DNA of 35,498 bases, from contig JAILNC010000133.1 in the NCBI GenBank assembly GCA_024691985.1, positions 1-35,498 of the forward strand, read 5' to 3'. The translations under genes and the position numbers were made by a program. Under the pieces are notes generated by a model. It searched no databases. It saw only the letters and a program-made list of their open reading frames with translations, and was not told where the DNA came from. The stretch comes from Oscillospiraceae bacterium. GTDB taxonomy: Bacteria; Bacillota; Clostridia; Oscillospirales; Oscillospiraceae. This document shows positions 23,475 to 31,625 of this stretch, in pieces; the stretch's first letter is position 1, and the number at the start of each line of letters is the position of its first letter.

Positions 23475-23831
23475 ATGGCAAGAGTTAAAGGCGCAATGAT
23501 GACCCGCAAGCACAGGAGCAAGGTCCTCGGTCTTGCGAAGGGATACTGGGGCAACAAGTCCCGTCACTTTAAGATGGCCAATGAGCAGCTGATGAAGTCC
23601 GGCCGTTACGCTTACGTCGGCCGCAAGCAGAAGAAGCGCGACTTCCGCAAGCTGTGGATCACCCGCATCAGCGCGGGCTGCAAGGCCAACGGAATGAACT
23701 ATTCCACCTTCATGCACGGCCTGAAGCTGGCCGGCGTGGACATGAACCGCAAGATGCTCAGCGAGACGGCGATCCACGATCCCGCCGCCTTCACCGCGCT
23801 GTGCGATCTGGCGAAGGGCGCGAAGGCGTAA
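23475..23831 (+). CDS. rplT: 50S ribosomal protein L20
   Basis: A 118-residue protein, normal length. [26 protein letters not shown] at the N terminus is the basic extension that threads 23S rRNA, followed by ADNKSRHF-like [36 protein letters not shown] and the globular RNA-binding part with [23 protein letters not shown]20 is an early assembly protein of the large subunit and, in Firmicutes, the repressor of its own operon through the leader RNA. AGGAGG precedes the ATG by seven to eight bases. A strong terminator follows. Confidence 0.97.
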   Translation: MARVKGAMMTRKHRSKVLGLAKGYWGNKSRHFKMANEQLMKSGRYAYVGRKQKKRDFRKLWITRISAGCKANGMNYSTFMHGLKLAGVDMNRKMLSETAIHDPAAFTALCDLAKGAKA

Positions 23832-23845
23832 GCCCACCCTGAGCC

Positions 23846-23888
23846 AAGGAAAACGGACGCCCCCTGCGGGCGTCCGTTTTCCTTGTTG
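23846..23888 (+). terminator. Intrinsic terminator of infC-rpmI-rplT
   Basis: A perfect 17-bp stem (23846-23862 with 23868-23884), loop of five, with a T-rich end on the right arm. Confidence 0.93.
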
Positions 23889-23914
23889 TATAATCATTCT
23901 TTCCGTGGTAAAAT
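23886..23914 (+). promoter_or_regulatory. Promoter of rpiB operon
   Basis: TTGTAT (23886-23891), 17 bases, TAAAAT (23909-23914), directly after the rplT terminator; ATG of rpiB 33 bases downstream. Confidence 0.6.
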
Positions 23915-23946
23915 AAAAAAAATCCGATTTCATGGAGGAACTTGCT

Positions 23947-24375
23947 ATGATTGCCATCGGCAGCGACCACGGCGGCTACGCGCTCAAGCAGGCGCTGATG
24001 CGGCATCTGGAGGAGCGCGGCCTTGCGTATAAGGACTTCGGCACCTATTCGGAGGCCTCGTGCGACTATCCCGTCTATGCCAAAGCGGTGGCGCAGGCCG
24101 TCGCCTCGGGCGAATGCGAGAAGGGCATCCTCATCTGCGGCACGGGCATCGGCGTCTCGATCACGGCCAACAAGGTCCCGGGCATCCGCTGCGCGCTCTG
24201 CGGGGACTGCTTCTCGGCCGAGGCCACGCGTCAGCACAACGACGCGAACATTCTGGCCATGGGCGCGCGCGTCGTGGGCGAGGGGCTGGCCCTCATGATC
24301 GCCGACACCTTCCTCGACACGCCCTTTTCCAATGACGAGAGGCATAAGCGCCGCATCTCGCTGATCGAGGGCTGA
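23947..24375 (+). CDS. rpiB: Ribose-5-phosphate isomerase B
   Basis: RpiB interconverts ribose 5-phosphate and ribulose 5-phosphate in the non-oxidative pentose phosphate pathway. The 142-residue length is typical. Active-site residues: D7 and H8 in GSDHGGYALK, C64 (general base) in ICGTGIGVSI, and H97 in RQHNDANILAMG. GGAGGAAC precedes the ATG. RpiB-family members may instead act on allose or galactose phosphates (LacA/B), but the short single-subunit form and lack of sugar-utilisation neighbours favour ribose. The next gene begins 3 bases after its stop. Confidence 0.93.
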   Translation: MIAIGSDHGGYALKQALMRHLEERGLAYKDFGTYSEASCDYPVYAKAVAQAVASGECEKGILICGTGIGVSITANKVPGIRCALCGDCFSAEATRQHNDANILAMGARVVGEGLALMIADTFLDTPFSNDERHKRRISLIEG

Positions 24376-24378
24376 TCC

Positions 24379-25509
24379 TTGGCGCGCGTTCAGGAATTTT
24401 ACAAGGGCAAGCGCAAGCGCCGCAACTACGCTTTCCTCCCCTTTCTGATCCTGCTGGCGGTCATCTCGGTGATCCTCGTGCTCTTCTACGGCATGCAGAA
24501 GTACGCCGTCATCTCCAAGGACGGCGTCGCCATCCGCCTGCCGATCCTCGAGGACGGGCAGAGCACCGTCGTGGACAGCGAGGGCCATGTCATCCGGGAG
24601 TTCGAGCGCGTGAGCGTGCCGCTTGTCATGGAGGACCCTGACTACAGCTATGTGCGCAGCAAGGCGGGCGAATTCTCGCCGCCGGTGCGCGGGATCTTCA
24701 TCCCGGCGGAGAACGTCAACGCGAACAAGATCATCGAGTACGCGGCCCGTCTCGTGGCAGGCAACGCGCTGATGCTGGAGATGAAGCCGCGCAGCGGGCA
24801 GACGCTGTGGGAGTCGCATACCCACATGGCCGAGGCCTACTCGTTGACGATGCAAAACGACGTCACCGCCGCCATGCCCGAGATGATCCAGATGCTCAAG
24901 GACAAGGACATCTACCTCGTGGCGCAGATCTCCTGCTGCATCGACGAGCTGCTGCCCACCCGCACGACGGCCTACTGCATCCACACGGAGATGGGTCTGA
25001 ACTATACCGACGGTCTCGGCACCTGGCTCGACCCCTACAACCTCGACCTGCGCACCTGGATCGCGGAGATGGTGCGGGAGCTGTGGGCGCTCGGCTTTGA
25101 CGAGGTCGTGCTCAAGGACGTGGCCCACCCCTCGCTGGCGGAGGCCGTGCCGCTTCTGTACACGAGGGAGATCTCGACGCCCCGCTCCTCGGCGGCCGCG
25201 GTCTGCGGGCTCGCCGCGGGCGTGGCCGATCAGCTCTACGACCGGGAGGACAAGGCCGTGTCGATCTGGTGCAACACGCGCGAGGCGCTGGTGCGCGACG
25301 ATCTGACCACGGGCCAGAACGCGGTGCTGTTCATGCAGCTGTTCGACCGCGTATACCTCGACACCGACAAGTACAGCTACCCCTACAACGTGAGCGATAT
25401 CGAGTCCAGGGTCACGACGGGCAGCGTCTATGACCGCCTGGTCCCCGTCGTCATCAACTATATCCCCGACAACACGAGTTGGATCCTCGTGGACGGCCCC
25501 GACGAATGA
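24379..25509 (+). CDS. Membrane-anchored putative glycoside hydrolase-like protein (DUF4015-type)
   Basis: A 376-residue protein with TTG start at 24379; GAGGG in the rpiB end serves as SD. Residues 10-16 are basic (KRKRRNY), 17-39 a single transmembrane helix, and the rest is probably extracytoplasmic. PVRGIFIPAENVNANKIIEYAARL (about 101-124) and the later FDEVVLKDV (about 238-246) have the layout of a TIM-barrel glycoside hydrolase-like family (DUF4015), where strand ends carry acidic catalytic candidates. No substrate can be named; cell-wall or capsule polysaccharide is plausible. Only three bases after rpiB, so co-transcribed, an unexplained pairing. A terminator follows. Confidence 0.7.
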   Translation: MARVQEFYKGKRKRRNYAFLPFLILLAVISVILVLFYGMQKYAVISKDGVAIRLPILEDGQSTVVDSEGHVIREFERVSVPLVMEDPDYSYVRSKAGEFSPPVRGIFIPAENVNANKIIEYAARLVAGNALMLEMKPRSGQTLWESHTHMAEAYSLTMQNDVTAAMPEMIQMLKDKDIYLVAQISCCIDELLPTRTTAYCIHTEMGLNYTDGLGTWLDPYNLDLRTWIAEMVRELWALGFDEVVLKDVAHPSLAEAVPLLYTREISTPRSSAAAVCGLAAGVADQLYDREDKAVSIWCNTREALVRDDLTTGQNAVLFMQLFDRVYLDTDKYSYPYNVSDIESRVTTGSVYDRLVPVVINYIPDNTSWILVDGPDE

Positions 25510-25528
25510 TTCAAAAGCTGCTTGCGGC

Positions 25529-25563
25529 AAGGAAAAGAGGAGGCAGGCTCCTCTTTTCCTTTT
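25529..25563 (+). terminator. Intrinsic terminator after the hydrolase-like gene
   Basis: A 14-bp stem (25529-25542 with 25548-25561) rich in A on the left and T on the right, followed by TT. Confidence 0.85.
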
Positions 25564-25645
25564 GCTGTCCTGCTCTTTGTGCAAAAGCGATAAGTTTTAA
25601 CCCGGCTTTTACTCCAATTCTGACAATGTTTTTTGGGGAAAACGC

Positions 25646-25674
25646 TTGTATTCGGCGGCAGTTTATGGTAAACT
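25646..25674 (+). promoter_or_regulatory. Promoter of hom-lysC-asd
   Basis: TTGTAT (25646-25651), 17 bases, TAAACT (25669-25674). The 58-base leader contains a small stem (25695-25700 with 25708-25713). No T-box or lysine riboswitch features were seen. Confidence 0.7.
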
Positions 25675-25732
25675 GTCGCTGCTTAGAGGACAAATGTCCG
25701 TGTGTTGCGGACAATCAGGGAGGAAACAAGGC

Positions 25733-26869
25733 ATGAAAGTTGCAGTACTCGGCTTCGGCACCGTCGGTGTCGGCGTCTATGAAATGCTGAAAAACGCGCC
25801 CGGCCTGGAGGCGGGACCGGTTCTGGTCCGCCCGGGCAAGGTCGACGCGGATTTTAAGGTCTCCTCGATGGAGGCCATCGCCGCCGACCCCTCGGTGGGG
25901 GCCGTGGCGGAGGTCATGGGCGGGATCGAGCCCGCGAACACTTACGTCTCGATGGCGCTCAAGGCGGGCAAGCACGTCGTGACCTCGAACAAGGCGCTGG
26001 TCGCGGCCCACGGGATCGAGCTTGCCGCGCTCGCGCGGGAGAAGGGGGTCTCCTTCCTCTTCTCGGCGGCCTGCGGCGGCGGCGTACCCTTCCTGCACAA
26101 CCTCGCCATCGCGTCGCAGAGCGACACGATCCTCTCGCTCGGCGGCATCCTCAATGGCACGACGAACTTCATGCTCGACGCCATGCAGTCCGAGGGCAGC
26201 GATTACGGCGACGTGCTGCGCCAGGCCCAGGCCCTCGGCTATGCCGAGGCCGACCCGACCGCGGACGTGTCGGGCCTCGACGCGCTGCGCAAGATCATGC
26301 TGGCCTGCGCGGTGGCCTATGACAAGCTGCCGGTGGACGGCTTCTGTCTCGAGGGCATCGAGAGCATCACGGCAGCCGACGTCGCGGACTTTCAGGCCAA
26401 GGGGCTGACCTGCCGTCTGGTCACCAGCGGCGGCGAGGCCGGAGACAGCGTGTACGCCTATGTGGAGCCCGTGCTCTTCCCCGCCTCCGCGCCGGAATGC
26501 TCGGTGCTCAAGAATTTCAACATGGCCAAGTATCTGGGCGAGAACGCGGGCGCCATCGTGCTGATGGGCCAGGGTGCGGGCCGCTTCCCCACGGCCTCGG
26601 CGGTCGTGCGCGACCTCTGCGGGCTCGGCACGCTCGAGATGCTGCGTCCCGCCTGCCGCAAGGTCACGGCCGACAACAGCGCCTGCGTGCACAGCTACTA
26701 CGTCCGCACGGACGAGGGGCACGCCTCCGCCTTCGCTTTTGCGCAGTGCGGCAAAGCCGACGGTCTGGTGCGCGGTGTGACGGAGCCGATGTCCGTCCCG
26801 GCCATGCACGCCGCGGCGGAGAGCATCCGGAAGGAGGGCGGCAGCGTATTCTTTGCCGCGATGGGATAA
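25733..26869 (+). CDS. hom: Homoserine dehydrogenase
   Basis: Reduces aspartate semialdehyde to homoserine with NAD(P)H, leading to threonine and methionine. The product is 378 residues: nucleotide loop VAVLGFGTVGVGVYEML (3-19), TSNKALVAAHG (about 84-94), GGGVPFLHNL, GILNGTTNFMLDAM and the signature GYAEADPTADVSGLDALRK. AGGGAGG precedes the ATG. The usual C-terminal ACT domain (threonine feedback) is missing or reduced: only about 59 residues remain from HSYYVRTD to the end. It is the first gene of hom-lysC-asd, so the operon covers the branch to homoserine. Identification is firm; cofactor preference is not determined. Confidence 0.95.
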   Translation: MKVAVLGFGTVGVGVYEMLKNAPGLEAGPVLVRPGKVDADFKVSSMEAIAADPSVGAVAEVMGGIEPANTYVSMALKAGKHVVTSNKALVAAHGIELAALAREKGVSFLFSAACGGGVPFLHNLAIASQSDTILSLGGILNGTTNFMLDAMQSEGSDYGDVLRQAQALGYAEADPTADVSGLDALRKIMLACAVAYDKLPVDGFCLEGIESITAADVADFQAKGLTCRLVTSGGEAGDSVYAYVEPVLFPASAPECSVLKNFNMAKYLGENAGAIVLMGQGAGRFPTASAVVRDLCGLGTLEMLRPACRKVTADNSACVHSYYVRTDEGHASAFAFAQCGKADGLVRGVTEPMSVPAMHAAAESIRKEGGSVFFAAMG

Positions 26870-26873
26870 GCTC

Positions 26874-28193
26874 ATGTTGAAGGTTGCAAAATTCGGCGGC
26901 TCTTCCGTTGCGGGGGCCGATCAGTTCAAAAAGGTCCGGCAGATCGTGGAGGCCGACCCCGCGCGGCGCATCGTGGTCTCCTCCGCCGCCGGCAAGCGCT
27001 TTTCCGACGACCACAAGCTCACGGATCTGCTGTATCTGTGCCATGCGCACCTGACCTACGGCGTCTCCTGCGACGATATCCTCGCCGCGATCCGCAGCCG
27101 CTTCGTCGGCATCCGCGACGCGCTGGAGCTGCGCTTTGACATCGAGGACGCGTTCGACGCCTACGCCGCGCGCCTCAGCCGCGACACCAGCGTGGACGAG
27201 CTGGTCTCCCGGGGCGAGTATTTCACCTCCCTGCTGCTTGCGGAATATCTTGGATACAGATTCGTAGACGCGGCGGACTGCGTGTTTTTCGGCTTCGACG
27301 GCCAGATCGACCGCCCGAAGACCTACGAGGCGATCCGCGCGGCGCTCGGGGAGTCGGAGCGCATCGTGCTCCCCGGCTTCTACGGCAGACTGCCGACGGG
27401 CAAACTCAAGGTCATGACCCGCGGCGGCAGCGACATCAGCGGCGCGCTGGCGGCGGCGGCCGTGGACGCCGACGTGTACGAGAACTGGACGGACGTGTCC
27501 GGCATCCTCATGGCCGACCCCCGTATCGTCGACAACCCCGCCCCCATCGACAAGATCACCTATGCCGAGCTGCAGGAACTGGCGTTCATGGGCGCCTCGG
27601 TCCTGCACGAGGACTCGATCCTCCCGGTCAAGGAGAAGGGCATCGCCCTGAACATCCGCAACACGAACCGGCCGGAGGACCCGGGCACGATGATCCTCGG
27701 GGACATCACGGACGAGCGGGACGAGGAGAACGAGCGCTTCCTCACCGGCATCGCCGGGCGCAGGAACTTCACCATCCTCACGGTGAAAAAGCGCAACATG
27801 AACACCTCCGCCTCCCTGCGGCAGGCGCTGGAGATCCTCGACCGATATCACGCCCCCGTGGAGCATATCACGCTCGGGCTCGACAGCTTCGCGCTGGTCT
27901 CCTCCACCGCTGCTCTGGGCGACGGGGTGTACGACGTGATCGCGGACATCCAGAAGGCTGTGCGGCCCGACGACATTCAGATCCAGGAGGGCATTTCTCT
28001 CGTGGCCACCATCGGCCGCAAGATGATCGCCCAGCCCGGCACCTCCGGCAGACTCTTCCACGCGCTCGGCAAGGCCGGCATCAACATCCGCACCATCGCG
28101 CAGGGCGCCGACGAGCTTTCGATCATCGTCGGCGTGGAAAATAAAGATTTCGAGGCCGCGATCCGCGTCCTGTACGGGCGCTTCGCCGGCTGA
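26874..28193 (+). CDS. lysC: Aspartate kinase
   Basis: Phosphorylates L-aspartate, the committed step to lysine, threonine and methionine. It is a 439-residue, single-chain enzyme with the kinase motif KVAKFGGSSVAGADQF (3-18), the nucleotide/aspartate segment TRGGSDISGALAAAAV (about 179-194) and EELAFMGA-like LQELAFMGASVLHEDS. The C terminus has two ACT domains (about 300-370 and 371-439; ISLVATIGRKM, GRLFHALGKAGINIRTIAQGADELSIIVGV), expected to bind lysine or threonine as feedback inhibitors. ATG 26874 lies four bases after the hom stop, with a weak SD (GGGATAAG), so expression probably relies on coupling. The symbol is for the family; the isoenzyme type is not distinguishable. Confidence 0.94.
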   Translation: MLKVAKFGGSSVAGADQFKKVRQIVEADPARRIVVSSAAGKRFSDDHKLTDLLYLCHAHLTYGVSCDDILAAIRSRFVGIRDALELRFDIEDAFDAYAARLSRDTSVDELVSRGEYFTSLLLAEYLGYRFVDAADCVFFGFDGQIDRPKTYEAIRAALGESERIVLPGFYGRLPTGKLKVMTRGGSDISGALAAAAVDADVYENWTDVSGILMADPRIVDNPAPIDKITYAELQELAFMGASVLHEDSILPVKEKGIALNIRNTNRPEDPGTMILGDITDERDEENERFLTGIAGRRNFTILTVKKRNMNTSASLRQALEILDRYHAPVEHITLGLDSFALVSSTAALGDGVYDVIADIQKAVRPDDIQIQEGISLVATIGRKMIAQPGTSGRLFHALGKAGINIRTIAQGADELSIIVGVENKDFEAAIRVLYGRFAG

Positions 28194-28213
28194 CGCCAGA
28201 AGGAGGCAACCAT

Positions 28214-29224
28214 ATGAAAGCTCTCAACATCGCAGTTCTGGGCGCCACCGGCGCCGTCGGGCAGGAAATGCTCAAGATCCTAGCGGAGTACGACATCCCC
28301 GTAAACGAGCTCCGCCCCCTCGCCAGCGCCAGGAGCGTCGGCAAGTGCATCAGCTTCAAGGGGCAGGACGTGGCCATCCAGGAGGCCTGCGACGACGCCT
28401 TTGAGGGGCTGGACTTCGTGCTCGGCGCGGTCGAGGGCGACATGTCCAAACGCTTCGCCCCCGCCATCAAACAAAGCGGCGCGGTCTACATCGACAACAG
28501 CTCCGCCTTCCGTCTCGATCCCGACGTGCCCCTCGTGGTGCCGGAGATCAACGGGGCCGATGCTTTCAAGAACAAGGGCATCATCTCCAACCCCAACTGC
28601 TGCACAATCATCGCCCTCATGGCGGTCGCGGGCATCGCGAAGCTTTCCCCGATCGAGACCATGATCGCCTGCACCTATCAGGCCGTCTCCGGCGCGGGCC
28701 AGAACGGCATCGCGGAGCTCGACGCCCAGATGCACGCGCTGGCAAACGGTGAGAAGCCCGTCGTCAAAACCTTTGCCCACCAGATCGCCATGAACGTCAT
28801 CCCCTTCATCGACGCCCCCTACGGCAACGATTACACCAAGGAAGAGATGAAGATGCAGAACGAAGGCCGCCGCATCCTGCACGCGCCCTGGCTCAAGGTC
28901 AACTGCACCTGCGTGCGCGTGCCCGTCATGCGCTCGCACTCCATTGCCGTCACCCTGCGCACCGAGAGCAAGGTCAGCGTGGAGGAGGCGAAGGCCGCCG
29001 TCGCCGCCTTCCCCGGCGTGCGTCTGATCGAGGACTACGAGGGCCGCTGCTACCCCACCCCGCTGGACACCACCGATCAGGATCTCGTCTGGGTCGGCCG
29101 CATCCGCGAAGATCTGACCGACGAGAAGGGTCTGACGCTCTGGTGCTGCGGCGACCTGATCCGCAAGGGCGCGGCCTCCAACGCCGTGCAGATCCTCAAG
29201 CTCCTCGCGGAGAAGGAAGATTAA
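28214..29224 (+). CDS. asd: Aspartate-semialdehyde dehydrogenase
   Basis: Reduces aspartyl phosphate to aspartate semialdehyde with NADPH, the second common step, also supplying diaminopimelate for peptidoglycan. It has 336 residues: NADP loop VLGATGAVGQEML (8-20), DNSSAFRLDPDVPLVVPEIN (within 94-113), the acyl-enzyme cysteine in SNPNCCT (C129), QAVSGAG, and the histidine in MRSHSIAV. AAGGAGG precedes the ATG by six bases. It is the last gene of the operon; together hom, lysC and asd encode the whole aspartate-to-homoserine pathway. Terminator follows. Confidence 0.96.
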   Translation: MKALNIAVLGATGAVGQEMLKILAEYDIPVNELRPLASARSVGKCISFKGQDVAIQEACDDAFEGLDFVLGAVEGDMSKRFAPAIKQSGAVYIDNSSAFRLDPDVPLVVPEINGADAFKNKGIISNPNCCTIIALMAVAGIAKLSPIETMIACTYQAVSGAGQNGIAELDAQMHALANGEKPVVKTFAHQIAMNVIPFIDAPYGNDYTKEEMKMQNEGRRILHAPWLKVNCTCVRVPVMRSHSIAVTLRTESKVSVEEAKAAVAAFPGVRLIEDYEGRCYPTPLDTTDQDLVWVGRIREDLTDEKGLTLWCCGDLIRKGAASNAVQILKLLAEKED

Positions 29225-29241
29225 GGCGCTTGCAGCGTATT

Positions 29242-29287
29242 CCGCCGGGCCGTACCGCGGCCCGGCGGCGTTCTGTTTTCTGTTTAA
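29242..29287 (+). terminator. Terminator after asd
   Basis: An 11-bp GC-rich stem (29242-29252 with 29258-29268), then a T-rich stretch broken by G and C (CGTTCTGTTTTCTGTTT), ending at the SD of ttdA. Confidence 0.75.
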
Positions 29288-29299
29288 GGAGGAAAGCCC

Positions 29300-30199
29300 G
29301 TGACAAAAGAAGCGCAGGTCCGGAAAATGACCGACACGATCGCCCGCTTCATCGGCTTCAGCGCGAGGCAGCTCCCGGACGATGTGACCGCAAAGCTGCG
29401 CGAGCTGCGCGAAAAAGAGACCGGGGCGCTGCCGAAGGTGCTCTACGAGGCGATGTTCCGCAACATGGAGCTGGCGGCGGAGCTTTCCCGCCCCTCCTGT
29501 CAGGACACGGGGCTGGTGCAGTTCTGGCTCCGGTGCGGGACGGGCTTTCCGCTTATTAATGAGCTGGAGGGGCTTCTGCGCGAGGCGGTCCTGCAGGCCA
29601 CGGCGGAGACCCCGCTGCGCCCCAACGTCGTGGAGGCCTTCGACGAGTACAACACCGGCACCAACGTCGGCCGGGGCGTCCCCTGCGTGCACTGGGACAT
29701 CGTTCCCGGCTGGGACGGCTGTGAGATCTATACCTATCTCGCGGGCGGCGGCTGCGCCCTGCCCGGCTACGCGACCGTACTCATGCCCGGCGAGGGCTAC
29801 GCGGGCGTGAGCCGCTTCGTCCTCGAGCGTCTGACCGAATATGCTCCGAACGCCTGTCCCCCGCTGCTGGTGGGCGTGGGCGTCGCCTCCTCGGCGGAGA
29901 CCGCTGCCCTGCTGTCCAAGAAGGCCCTGCTGAGACCCGTCGGCTCGCACAGCGAGAATGAGAGAGCCGCCCGGATGGAGCGGCTGCTTGAGGAGAGCAT
30001 CAACGCCCTCGGCATCGGTCCGCAGGGCGTGGGCGGCAGCTATACGGTCATGGGCGTGCACATCGAGCACGCGGCCCGTCACCCCGCCTCGCTCGGCGTG
30101 GGGCTGAGCGTGAGCTGCTGGAGCCACCGCCGCGGCCATCTTTTCTTCGACCGCGAGCTCAACTGCACCGCCGCCAGCCATGCCGGCTTTCAGCCCTGA
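29300..30199 (+). CDS. ttdA: L(+)-tartrate dehydratase, alpha subunit
   Basis: With TtdB, dehydrates L(+)-tartrate to oxaloacetate with an oxygen-sensitive [4Fe-4S] cluster. The product is 299 residues, starting at GTG (AAGGAGG upstream). Cluster-ligand cysteines sit at C67 (RPSCQDTG), C186 (NACPPLLVGVG) and C273 (SCWSHRRG). The segments FDEYNTGTNVGRGVPCVHWD and LAGGGCALPG, and KKALLRPVGS, follow the E. coli TtdA pattern closely. The relative with the same fold, class I fumarase, would be the alternative; the two-subunit form with these spacings favours tartrate dehydratase, but 2-methyltartrate or fumarate activity cannot be excluded. Next to a terminator, so promoter use is unclear. Confidence 0.88.
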   Translation: MTKEAQVRKMTDTIARFIGFSARQLPDDVTAKLRELREKETGALPKVLYEAMFRNMELAAELSRPSCQDTGLVQFWLRCGTGFPLINELEGLLREAVLQATAETPLRPNVVEAFDEYNTGTNVGRGVPCVHWDIVPGWDGCEIYTYLAGGGCALPGYATVLMPGEGYAGVSRFVLERLTEYAPNACPPLLVGVGVASSAETAALLSKKALLRPVGSHSENERAARMERLLEESINALGIGPQGVGGSYTVMGVHIEHAARHPASLGVGLSVSCWSHRRGHLFFDRELNCTAASHAGFQP

Positions 30200-30218
30200 C
30201 GCGGGACAAGGAGGCAGT

Positions 30219-30845
30219 ATGACCACTTACAAAGACGGCAGGCGCATCCTCTCCGCGCCTCTCTCCGACGACGATCTGCGGAGCCTGCGCATCGGCGATA
30301 TCTTCTATCTCAGCGGTACGCTCACGACCGGGCGCGACGCGGTGCACCGCCGCGTTGTGGAAGAGGGCCGCGCCCTCCCCGTGGACCTTCGAGGCGGTGT
30401 GCTCCTGCACGCGGGCCCCATCGTCCGCCCGCTCGAGGGCGGCGGCTGGGAGATGGTCTCCATCGGCCCTACCACCTCCATGCGCATGGAGAAGTTTGAA
30501 TACGAATTCGTCAAGGCCACGGACGTGCGCCTGCTCATCGGCAAGGGCGGCATGAAGGAGAACGCCGCCCGGGCCTGCAGGGACTTCGGATGCGTCCACT
30601 GCGTCATGCCCGCGGGCTGCGCGGTCGCTGCCGCGCTCAGCGTGGAGGAGATCGTGGGCGCCGATTGGCTCGATCTCGGCATGCCCGAGGCGCTGTGGAC
30701 CTGCCGCGTCCGGGAGTTCGGCCCCCTGATCGTCTCGATCGACGCCGAGGGCCGCAACTACTTTGAGGAGAAGAAGGCCGAGTACAGGCGTCACAAGGAC
30801 GAGCAGCTCGCCCGCCTCGCCAAAGAGCTTGCGTTCCGGGAATGA
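30219..30845 (+). CDS. ttdB: L(+)-tartrate dehydratase, beta subunit
   Basis: The second subunit, 208 residues. ILSAPLSDDDLRSLRIGDIFYLSGTL at the N terminus, TGRDAVHRRVVEEGRALPVDL (about 37-57), LLHAGPIVRP, the stretch MVSIGPTTSMRMEKFEYEFV, LLIGKGGM and LGMPEALWTCRVREFGPLIVSID match the E. coli TtdB pattern. This subunit supplies the swivelling domain that closes the active site. AAGGAGG precedes the ATG. It lies 19 bases after ttdA, so both are co-expressed. No tartrate transporter or regulator is adjacent, so the growth context is not shown. Confidence 0.89.
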   Translation: MTTYKDGRRILSAPLSDDDLRSLRIGDIFYLSGTLTTGRDAVHRRVVEEGRALPVDLRGGVLLHAGPIVRPLEGGGWEMVSIGPTTSMRMEKFEYEFVKATDVRLLIGKGGMKENAARACRDFGCVHCVMPAGCAVAAALSVEEIVGADWLDLGMPEALWTCRVREFGPLIVSIDAEGRNYFEEKKAEYRRHKDEQLARLAKELAFRE

Positions 30846-30851
30846 GCGCCG

Positions 30852-30894
30852 ACGGCAGGCGCCCCGCTGTGCAATACAGCGGGGCGCCTGCCGT
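30852..30894. terminator. Bidirectional terminator between ttdB and upp
   Basis: A perfect 19-bp stem (30852-30870 with 30876-30894) with 5-base loop, followed by T-rich sequence on the plus strand. Confidence 0.9.
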
Positions 30895-30907
30895 TTCTCT
30901 GTCTTTC

Positions 30908-31537
30908 TTACTTCGTGCCGAAGATGCGGTCGCCCGCGTCGCCGAGGCCGGGGACGATGTAGCCGTGGTCGTTCAAATGATCGTCCAGCGCCGCGACATA
31001 GATGTCGACGTCGGGGTGGTCCTCCTGCATCTTCTTCACGCCCTCGGGCGCGCCGATGATGCTCATGAGCTTGACGTGCTGCACGCCCGCCTCCTTGAGG
31101 AAGGTGACCGCCGCGGAGGCCGAGCCGCCCGTCGCCAGCATCGGGTCGACGACGATCGCGTCGCGCTCCTTGATGTCGGGGGGCATCTTGAAGTAGTACT
31201 TCACCGGCTCGAGCGTGTCGGGGTCACGGAACAGGCCGACGTGGCCGACCTTGACGTTGGGCATCATGCTCACCATGCCGTCGACCATGCCGAGGCCCGC
31301 GCGCAGGATGGGCACGACCGCCAGCTTCTTGCCGGAGATGCGCTTGCACTTCGCCATCGCCACGGGGGTCTTGACCTCGACCTCCTCGAGAGGCAGGTCG
31401 CGGGTAGCCTCATAGCACATCAGCATTGCGATCTCGGAGACGAGCTCACGAAACTCCTTGACGCTGGTTTTCTCGTCGCGGAGGATGGACAGCTTGTGCT
31501 GGATCAGCGGATGGTCGAAAACACATACTTTGCTCAT
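30908..31537 (-). CDS. upp: Uracil phosphoribosyltransferase
   Basis: Salvages uracil with PRPP to make UMP. The 209-residue length is the usual one. PRPP loop [15 protein letters not shown] (about 126-140), the early [14 protein letters not shown] (about 73-86) and the C-terminal uracil site [17 protein letters not shown] are all present. The start is ATG 31537 with AAGGAG nine bases upstream; a longer in-frame region upstream lacks support. Promoter directly upstream, overlapping the end of tsaB. Monocistronic. Confidence 0.97.
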   Translation of the reverse strand: MSKVCVFDHPLIQHKLSILRDEKTSVKEFRELVSEIAMLMCYEATRDLPLEEVEVKTPVAMAKCKRISGKKLAVVPILRAGLGMVDGMVSMMPNVKVGHVGLFRDPDTLEPVKYYFKMPPDIKERDAIVVDPMLATGGSASAAVTFLKEAGVQHVKLMSIIGAPEGVKKMQEDHPDVDIYVAALDDHLNDHGYIVPGLGDAGDRIFGTK

Positions 31538-31593
31538 GCTTTCTTCTCCTTCTATTCTGATTTGTTCTTTTTCTTTCAAGGATATCCATAAGG

Positions 31594-31622
31594 ATTATAG
31601 CACGTATCGCAGCCGCTGGCAA
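31594..31622 (-). promoter_or_regulatory. Promoter of upp
   Basis: Minus strand TTGCCA (31622-31617), 17 bases, perfect TATAAT (31599-31594), beginning right after the tsaB stop. Confidence 0.8.
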
Positions 31623-31625
31623 TGC

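Noticed and set aside
25675-25732. T-box or lysine riboswitch before hom
   Set aside because: The leader is only 58 bases with one 6-bp stem and no T-box sequence or terminator.
29300-30845. Class I fumarase instead of tartrate dehydratase
   Set aside because: Both subunits follow the TtdA and TtdB patterns segment by segment; fumarase kept only as a minor alternative.
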